Shown: piece after piece, positions 7,048 to 10,843 of the stretch
Layout: each line of letters starts with the position of its first letter
Position numbering within the stretch: the first letter of the stretch is position 1
The notes under the pieces: model-generated
What the model saw: only the letters and a program-made list of their open reading frames with translations
What the model was told of the DNA's origin: nothing
Databases searched by the model: none
Source of the DNA: Saprospirales bacterium
GTDB lineage: Bacteria; Bacteroidota; Bacteroidia; Chitinophagales; Saprospiraceae
Length of the DNA: 10,843 nt
Reading direction: 5' to 3'
Assembly: GCA_024642645.1 (NCBI GenBank)
Contig: JAHEAS010000056.1
Location: 1 to 10,843 of the forward strand
Translations under genes and position numbers: made by a program

Positions 7048-7081
7048 GGCTTCTTGGCAAAGATGGTTTTGCCGAAAAGCC
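7048..7081. other. Imperfect hairpin in the divergent intergenic region
   Basis: The arm GGCTTCTTGGCAAA at 7048-7061 pairs with TTTGCCGAAAAGCC at 7068-7081 at 12 of 14 positions, around a six-base loop. On the + strand a T-rich stretch follows, which resembles a terminator, but no + strand gene lies upstream. It could be a leader hairpin, an operator, or the end of an unrecognised small transcript. Confidence 0.4.
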
Positions 7082-7111
7082 TTCTTACCTTTATTTATCT
7101 CAAAAAAAACT

Positions 7112-7143
7112 TTTCAAATAATACATACCACTACCTATCTTTC
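7112..7143 (+). promoter_or_regulatory. Weak promoter-like pair upstream of GMC gene
   Basis: TTTC at 7112-7115 and TATCTTTC at 7136-7143 resemble the Bacteroidota promoter TTTG-(about 19)-TAnnTTTG, with one mismatch in each element and 20 bases between them. It would give a leader of about 90 bases before the ATG at 7242. The call rests on consensus similarity only. Confidence 0.2.
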
Positions 7144-7241
7144 CCGCCCAAAATATCGCCATCCCCTAAAAATGCCAAACGAACGGCCCTTTCCTTTTGA
7201 AGCATTAACTGAATTCTTTCATTAAATCTAAACATACAAAC

Positions 7242-8969
7242 ATGAGTAACATCAATGGAAAATGGCAGCAAGACAATAGCTATGATGCCATTGTCATTGG
7301 CAGTGGTATCAGCGGGGGCATTGCCGCCAAGGAGTTGTCAGAGAAAGGCTTGAAGACCTTGGTACTGGAAAGAGGCCGAATGGTAAAACATATCGAAGAC
7401 TATCCGACCGTGAATATGGCTCCATGGGACTTGCCCTTTCGGGACAAGGTGCCCCAAGACGAAATTGACAAGCACTACCAGAAGCAAAACCGCTCCGGCT
7501 ACACCGTCCGTCAGGGCTGGAAACATTGGTTCGTGAAGGACGACGAGCATCCCTACACCGAAGTTAAGCGCTTCGATTGGATGCGGGGCTACCACGTCGG
7601 CGGTCGCTCCATCACTTGGGGGCGGCAGAGCTATCGCCACAGCGACTTGGACTTTGAGGCCAACGCCAAAGAGGGTATCGGCGTGGACTGGCCCATCCGC
7701 TACGCAGACCTTGCCCCGTGGTACTCGTACATTGAAGAGTGGATTGGCGTCAGCGGCTCCAACGAGGGGCTGCACCAACTACCCGACGGCAAGTTTCAAC
7801 CAGCCATGGAAATGAACTGCGTAGAAACTGACATGAAGGGCAAAGTGGAAGCTAAATTCGGCGACCGAAAAATTACGATGGGCCGCACGGCACATATCAC
7901 GGCAGCTACCGAGGCGCAAAAAAAACTGGGCCGTGGCAACTGCCAGTTCCGCAACCTCTGCATGAGGGGCTGTCCGTTCGGGGGTTATTACAGCAGTAAC
8001 GCAGGCGGATTAAAAGCTGCAGAACTGTCCGGTAACATGACCCTGCGCCCCAACTCCATCGTCCACTCCATTATTTATGATGAAAAAACCGGCAAGGCCA
8101 AGGGGGTGAAAATCCTCGATGCCGAAACCAAACAGGAGATGGAGTTTTACGCTAAAATCGTCTTCGTAAATGCCTCGGCGTTCAACTCTACTTGGATTTT
8201 AATGAACTCTATCAGCAACCGCTTCCCCAACGGCATGGGCAACGACAGCGACCAACTCGGCCGCAACGTGATGGACCACCACTTCAAAGCGGGTGCCAGC
8301 GGCAAATCGGAAGATTTTGGTGACAGATACTACTCTGGCCGCCGGGCCAACGGCATTTATATTCCCCGTTTCCGCAATGTGGATGCTAAAACTAAGCGCA
8401 ACGACTTTCTGCGAGGCTATGGCTACCAAGGCGGTGCCAGCCGGGAAAGCTGGCAAAGCCTGGTGGCCGAGATGGGTTTTGGCAAATCATTCAAAGATGA
8501 AATGCACGAGCCCGGTCAGTGGCAAATGGGTATCAACGGTTTTGGCGAAATGTTACCGCACCCCGACAACCGTATCACCCTGAACAAGGACGTGCTGGAC
8601 ATTTATGGCATGCCTACGCTCACCATGGACGTCCAAATCCGGGAAAACGAACTGGCCATGCGCAAGGACATGGTAGTCAGCGCCGTCGAGATGCTGGAAG
8701 CCGCCGGGCTAAAGGACGTAAAAGGCTATGACAACGAGTACGCTCCAGGCCTAGGCATCCATGAGATGGGCACCGCCCGCATGGGCAAAGACCCGAAAAC
8801 GTCTGTGCTGAACAAGTGGAACCAAGTGCACGCTGTACCCAACGTATTTATGACCGATGGCGCAGCAATGACTTCTGCGGCCTGCGTAAACCCGTCACTG
8901 ACCTACATGGCACTGACGGCAAGAGCCTGCGATTATGCAGTGAAGGAATTTAAAAAAGGGAATATCTAA
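7242..8969 (+). CDS. GMC-family FAD-dependent oxidoreductase (sugar/glycoside dehydrogenase large subunit)
   Basis: This 575-residue flavoprotein of the glucose-methanol-choline family should oxidise a hydroxyl group of a sugar or related compound. The Rossmann FAD motif IGSGISGG lies at about residues 19-26 and ends in VLERG. GYHVGGRSITWG at 116-127 is the second FAD-binding segment. Cysteines 234, 240 and 244 in NCQFRNLCMRGCPFG resemble the cluster region of membrane-linked gluconate and FAD-glucose dehydrogenase large subunits. The catalytic histidine is His507 in HEMGTARMG, with partner Asn550 in VNPSLTYMALT. No signal peptide is present; the protein is probably exported folded with its Tat-bearing small subunit encoded 92 bp downstream. 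The pair also resembles the LacA/LacC subunits of glycoside 3-dehydrogenases, but the sequence does not settle the substrate. The ATG has an A-rich leader and no Shine-Dalgarno. Confidence 0.93.
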   Translation: MSNINGKWQQDNSYDAIVIGSGISGGIAAKELSEKGLKTLVLERGRMVKHIEDYPTVNMAPWDLPFRDKVPQDEIDKHYQKQNRSGYTVRQGWKHWFVKDDEHPYTEVKRFDWMRGYHVGGRSITWGRQSYRHSDLDFEANAKEGIGVDWPIRYADLAPWYSYIEEWIGVSGSNEGLHQLPDGKFQPAMEMNCVETDMKGKVEAKFGDRKITMGRTAHITAATEAQKKLGRGNCQFRNLCMRGCPFGGYYSSNAGGLKAAELSGNMTLRPNSIVHSIIYDEKTGKAKGVKILDAETKQEMEFYAKIVFVNASAFNSTWILMNSISNRFPNGMGNDSDQLGRNVMDHHFKAGASGKSEDFGDRYYSGRRANGIYIPRFRNVDAKTKRNDFLRGYGYQGGASRESWQSLVAEMGFGKSFKDEMHEPGQWQMGINGFGEMLPHPDNRITLNKDVLDIYGMPTLTMDVQIRENELAMRKDMVVSAVEMLEAAGLKDVKGYDNEYAPGLGIHEMGTARMGKDPKTSVLNKWNQVHAVPNVFMTDGAAMTSAACVNPSLTYMALTARACDYAVKEFKKGNI

Positions 8970-8971
8970 TT

Positions 8972-9052
8972 GGGTTGAATAGGGTTGATGAGGTTGATAA
9001 GGGTTGATTTTGGCCCCCATCAACTTCATCAACCTCATCAACCTTCATCAAC
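8972..9052. repeat. Hairpin of spaced GTTGAT / ATCAAC units inside the dehydrogenase gene pair
   Basis: Four GTTGA(T/A) units begin at 8974, 8984, 8993 and 9003. After a ten-base centre (9009-9018), four ATCAAC units begin at 9019, 9028, 9037 and 9047. The two halves are complementary, with a 16-bp perfect core at 8983-8998 and 9028-9043, so the RNA would fold into one long hairpin. It fills most of the 92-bp gap between the GMC gene and its small subunit. There is no T-run after it, so it is not a classical terminator. Repeats of this wording occur between genes in some Bacteroidota genomes; that remark is from memory. Confidence 0.85.
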
Positions 9053-9061
9053 AAAAGAAAA

Positions 9062-9634
9062 ATGAACAGAAGAGATGCCATAAAACAAGCTTCCATCCTG
9101 CTGGGCGGGGTGCTTTCTGCCAGCGCCATTTCGGGCGTGATGGCTGGTTGCAAGGCCGAGCCAAAAATTGACTGGTCACCCAAATATTTCACCACCGAAG
9201 AAGGTGGCTTAGTGGAGGCCATCGTGGAGCGAATCATACCGAAAACGGACACGCCAGGTGCCAAAGACGCCGGGGTACACACATTCATTGACCAGATGAT
9301 GGCGGAGTTTTACCAAGAAAAAGACAAGGCCGCCTTCAAGGATGGGCTTAACAAAGTGGAAGCCGAAGCAAAATCCGCTCATGGCAAATCCTTTGTGTCA
9401 CTCACACCAGCGCAACAGGACGAGGTACTCACCAAATTCGACAAAGAAGCCTACGACCCTAGCCGCAAAAAGGACGACCCCCCACTTTTCTTTAAAAACA
9501 TGAAGGAGCTTACAGTGTTGGGCTTTTGCACTTCGGAGGTGGGTGCCACCGAGTTTTTGAAATACGACCCAGTACCTGGGGCTTACCACGGCTGTATTCC
9601 GTACAGCGAAGTGGGGGCGGCTTGGGCTACTTAA
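9062..9634 (+). CDS. Gluconate 2-dehydrogenase subunit 3 family protein (Tat-exported small subunit)
   Basis: This 190-residue protein matches the gluconate 2-dehydrogenase subunit 3 family, the small partner of GMC dehydrogenases. The N-terminus carries a twin-arginine motif (NRRDAIK) and a hydrophobic stretch ending in VMAGC. Cys30 could be a lipid-attachment site, though Met at the -3 position is unusual for a lipobox. Family hallmarks are VERIIPKTDTPGAKDAGVHTFID at about 55-77 and the C-terminal GFCTSEVGATEFLKYDPVPGAYHGC at about 154-178. The small subunit stabilises the catalytic subunit and provides its Tat signal, so both should reach the periplasm together. In known three-subunit enzymes a cytochrome c subunit takes the electrons; no such gene is visible here. 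The A-rich leader AAAAGAAAA precedes the ATG. A strong terminator follows 46 bp after the stop. Confidence 0.93.
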   Translation: MNRRDAIKQASILLGGVLSASAISGVMAGCKAEPKIDWSPKYFTTEEGGLVEAIVERIIPKTDTPGAKDAGVHTFIDQMMAEFYQEKDKAAFKDGLNKVEAEAKSAHGKSFVSLTPAQQDEVLTKFDKEAYDPSRKKDDPPLFFKNMKELTVLGFCTSEVGATEFLKYDPVPGAYHGCIPYSEVGAAWAT

Positions 9635-9679
9635 CTGAGCAGGAATTAACAATAGCTTACAATTTTTGCAAGCTACCTT

Positions 9680-9721
9680 AGGCCAAGTGGTGCGTGAGTT
9701 TCTCCGCCACTTGGCCTTTTT
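9680..9721 (+). terminator. Rho-independent terminator after the dehydrogenase genes
   Basis: An 11-bp perfect stem, AGGCCAAGTGG at 9680-9690 and CCACTTGGCCT at 9707-9717, encloses a 16-base loop and runs straight into five T residues ending at 9721. It lies 46 bp after the small-subunit stop and ends that transcription unit. Confidence 0.9.
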
Positions 9722-9863
9722 AGTTTCCCAAAAACTCCATCAGCGCCGTGCCCAAAATCGAAGTTCATCCCGTCACAAAATTTTAAGGATACTTTTTACA
9801 ATCAAAAAAAGCGTGCATGTACTACTTTTCCCCAACTTCGCAATTCATCAATACCAAAATCAT

Positions 9864-10232
9864 ATGCACCTGCTCACCAAAATCCTAGTCTCCGTCGTCG
9901 CCATCGAACACCTGTATATTTTATGGTTGGAAATGTTCGCTTGGGAAACCCGTGGAAGGAAGGTTTTCCGAGGCTCGCTACGGCAGGATATGTTTGGCCC
10001 AACCAAGGTACTGGCCGCCAATCAGGGGCTATACAACGGCTTCCTCGCAGCCGGGCTGGGCTGGTCACTGCTCATCGGAGATGCAGTTTGGGCTAAAAAC
10101 GTGGCTATGTTCTTCCTCGGATGCGTCATCGTGGCGGGCATTTACGGGGCGCTCACGGCGAGCCGTAAGATATTTTTTGCACAGGCTGTTCCGGCCATCA
10201 TCGCATTCATCGCCTTGTTGTTAATCCATTGA
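9864..10232 (+). CDS. DUF1304 family integral membrane protein
   Basis: This 122-residue protein matches the DUF1304 family of small inner-membrane proteins of unknown function. It shows four likely membrane segments at about residues 3-23, 53-72, 78-97 and 103-121. The family-typical segments are EHLYILWLEMF at 15-25 and KVLAANQGLYNGFLAAGL at 48-65. The ATG at 9864 gives the usual family length and N-terminus; a longer in-frame reading from 9666 would run through the preceding terminator. No Shine-Dalgarno is visible. The 142 bases between the terminator and this start must hold its promoter, but I cannot point to one. The acetyltransferase gene follows 8 bp later, so the two are likely co-transcribed. 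Function remains unknown. Confidence 0.9.
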   Translation: MHLLTKILVSVVAIEHLYILWLEMFAWETRGRKVFRGSLRQDMFGPTKVLAANQGLYNGFLAAGLGWSLLIGDAVWAKNVAMFFLGCVIVAGIYGALTASRKIFFAQAVPAIIAFIALLLIH

Positions 10233-10240
10233 TTATCAAG

Positions 10241-10702
10241 ATGCTGCATATAAAACGCACCGATTCCAACGACCCTGATTTTGCCCCACTTGTACGCCTA
10301 CTCGATGCCGATTTGGCGGAGCGAGACGGGGACGAACACGTTTTTTACGCTCAGTTCAACAAGGTGGTAAGCATCCGCCACGTCGTGGTGCTTTATGAAA
10401 ATGAGCGGCCTGTTGGCTGTGGCGCCTTCAAGCCGTTTGATGAAGATTCGGTGGAAATCAAACGGATGTACGTACTGCCGGAGCTGCGGGGTCAAGGTTT
10501 TGCTTCGCAAATTTTGGAAGAATTGGAGCGGTGGGCAGCTGAATCCAGTTTTAGCCGCTGCGTGTTAGAGACGGGCAAAAAACAGCCGGAAGCCATTTCG
10601 CTCTATTTAAAAAGTGGATATGCGGTCATCCCAAATTACAGGCAGTACGCTGAAGTTGAAAACAGTGTTTGTTTTGAAAAGCACTTGGCCAAAGCGCGTT
10701 AA
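10241..10702 (+). CDS. GNAT family N-acetyltransferase
   Basis: This 153-residue cytoplasmic protein has the GNAT fold, which transfers an acetyl group from acetyl-CoA to an amine. The acetyl-CoA-binding motif A lies at about residues 74-92 (KRMYVLPELRGQGFASQIL), with the Arg83-Gly-Gln-Gly86 pyrophosphate loop preceded by the usual beta-strand. ETGKKQPEAISLYLKSGY at about 110-127 is the later motif with the conserved aromatic residue. The substrate is not evident. The ATG at 10241 is favoured because MLHIKRTD matches the way relatives start; an in-frame TTG at 10229 would overlap the end of the DUF1304 gene. It follows that gene by 8 bp. Confidence 0.92.
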   Translation: MLHIKRTDSNDPDFAPLVRLLDADLAERDGDEHVFYAQFNKVVSIRHVVVLYENERPVGCGAFKPFDEDSVEIKRMYVLPELRGQGFASQILEELERWAAESSFSRCVLETGKKQPEAISLYLKSGYAVIPNYRQYAEVENSVCFEKHLAKAR

Positions 10703-10730
10703 GTTTTGGCAAATCTATAGCCGCCAAAAC
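10703..10730 (+). terminator. Possible weak hairpin after the acetyltransferase gene
   Basis: GTTTTGGC at 10703-10710 is the exact complement of GCCAAAAC at 10723-10730, with a 12-base loop, and begins directly after the stop codon. A T-run occurs at about 10747-10754, 16 bases after the stem, too far for a classical terminator. It may still end or slow transcription. Confidence 0.35.
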
Positions 10731-10772
10731 GTTGGATAATAAGTCCTTTTTTTTAATCGCCCATTATCTGCC

Positions 10773-10843
10773 ATGTCACGACATCTGATTGCTGGTATTC
10801 TTTTCCTTTCACTATCCGTGCTGACTTTCGTTCAGTTCCGGCT
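10773..10843 (+). CDS. Start of a secreted or membrane protein (runs off the window)
   Basis: An ATG at 10773 opens a frame that stays open to the end of the window (23 codons). It begins MSRHLIAGILFLSLSVLTFVQFR, with a basic residue then a hydrophobic stretch of about 16 residues. This looks like a signal peptide or membrane anchor. There is no cysteine in the visible part, so no lipobox is seen. It starts 70 bp after the acetyltransferase stop on the same strand. No function can be given. Confidence 0.55.
   Translation, partial: MSRHLIAGILFLSLSVLTFVQFR

Larger units (their letters stand above)
6876..7241. other. Divergent intergenic region between GH25 lipoprotein and GMC oxidoreductase
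   Basis: These 366 bases separate two genes transcribed away from each other, so they must hold the promoters of both. I see no credible coding frame. They contain three copies of the octamer GACACAAA (one inverted), an imperfect hairpin at 7048-7081, a near-repeat TGTCGCC(G/A)AAC at 7014-7024 and 7035-7045, and a weak promoter-like element at 7112-7143. The part next to the GMC gene is A/T-rich with no Shine-Dalgarno sequence. Confidence 0.7.

Noticed and set aside
7338..8583. Several antisense or shifted open frames of 70-146 codons inside the GMC gene.
   Set aside because: The GMC frame is complete with all family motifs; the others show no recognisable domain and follow from its codon composition.
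9666..9863. Extended frame ahead of the DUF1304 protein, adding about 66 residues.
   Set aside because: It runs through a strong rho-independent terminator and has no similarity to the family N-terminus, while the ATG at 9864 matches it exactly.
1..10843. CRISPR array, transposon ends, prophage genes, toxin-antitoxin or defence genes.
   Set aside because: No regularly spaced identical repeats, transposase, integrase or phage protein was recognised; the genes are housekeeping, envelope and metabolic types.

Overview
The window reads as a chromosomal segment of a member of the Bacteroidota, possibly from the Saprospiria or a related group. The evidence is a PorP/SprF protein with a PorE-like OmpA protein (both type IX secretion families confined to this phylum), almost no Shine-Dalgarno sequences ahead of starts, A/T-rich leaders, and lipoproteins and Tat-exported proteins of types common there. 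GC content looks moderate. I see no tRNA, rRNA, CRISPR array, transposase or phage gene.

Layout. Positions 1-865 (+) hold the 3' part of gmk (guanylate kinase) followed closely by apaG. They end at a 28-bp perfect hairpin that lies between convergent genes and probably terminates both strands. Positions 936-6875 (-) hold, in transcription order, a GH25 lysozyme-like lipoprotein, a GT9 (heptosyltransferase-type) glycosyltransferase with a TTG start, a PorP/SprF outer-membrane protein and a large PorE-like protein. The last has TPR, beta-propeller, carboxypeptidase-regulatory-like and OmpA domains, plus an extra C-terminal DUF1573 domain. Positions 6876-7241 are a divergent intergenic region with a thrice-repeated octamer and an imperfect hairpin. 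Positions 7242-9634 (+) encode a GMC-family FAD oxidoreductase and its Tat-exported small subunit (gluconate 2-dehydrogenase subunit 3 family). A hairpin built from spaced GTTGAT/ATCAAC units separates them and a classical terminator follows. Positions 9864-10702 (+) encode a DUF1304 membrane protein and a GNAT acetyltransferase. The window ends inside the signal sequence of a further + strand gene.

How the genes work together. PorP and PorE very probably act together in the cell envelope: PorP in the outer membrane, PorE tethering it to peptidoglycan. The GMC protein and its small subunit should form one periplasmic dehydrogenase, exported on the small subunit's Tat signal, that oxidises a sugar or glycoside. 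The other neighbours show no clear functional link.

I did not find a convincing undescribed system. The items most worth a second look are the PorE-DUF1573 fusion, the GTTGAT hairpin inside the dehydrogenase gene pair, and the repeated GACACAAA octamer in the divergent promoter region.
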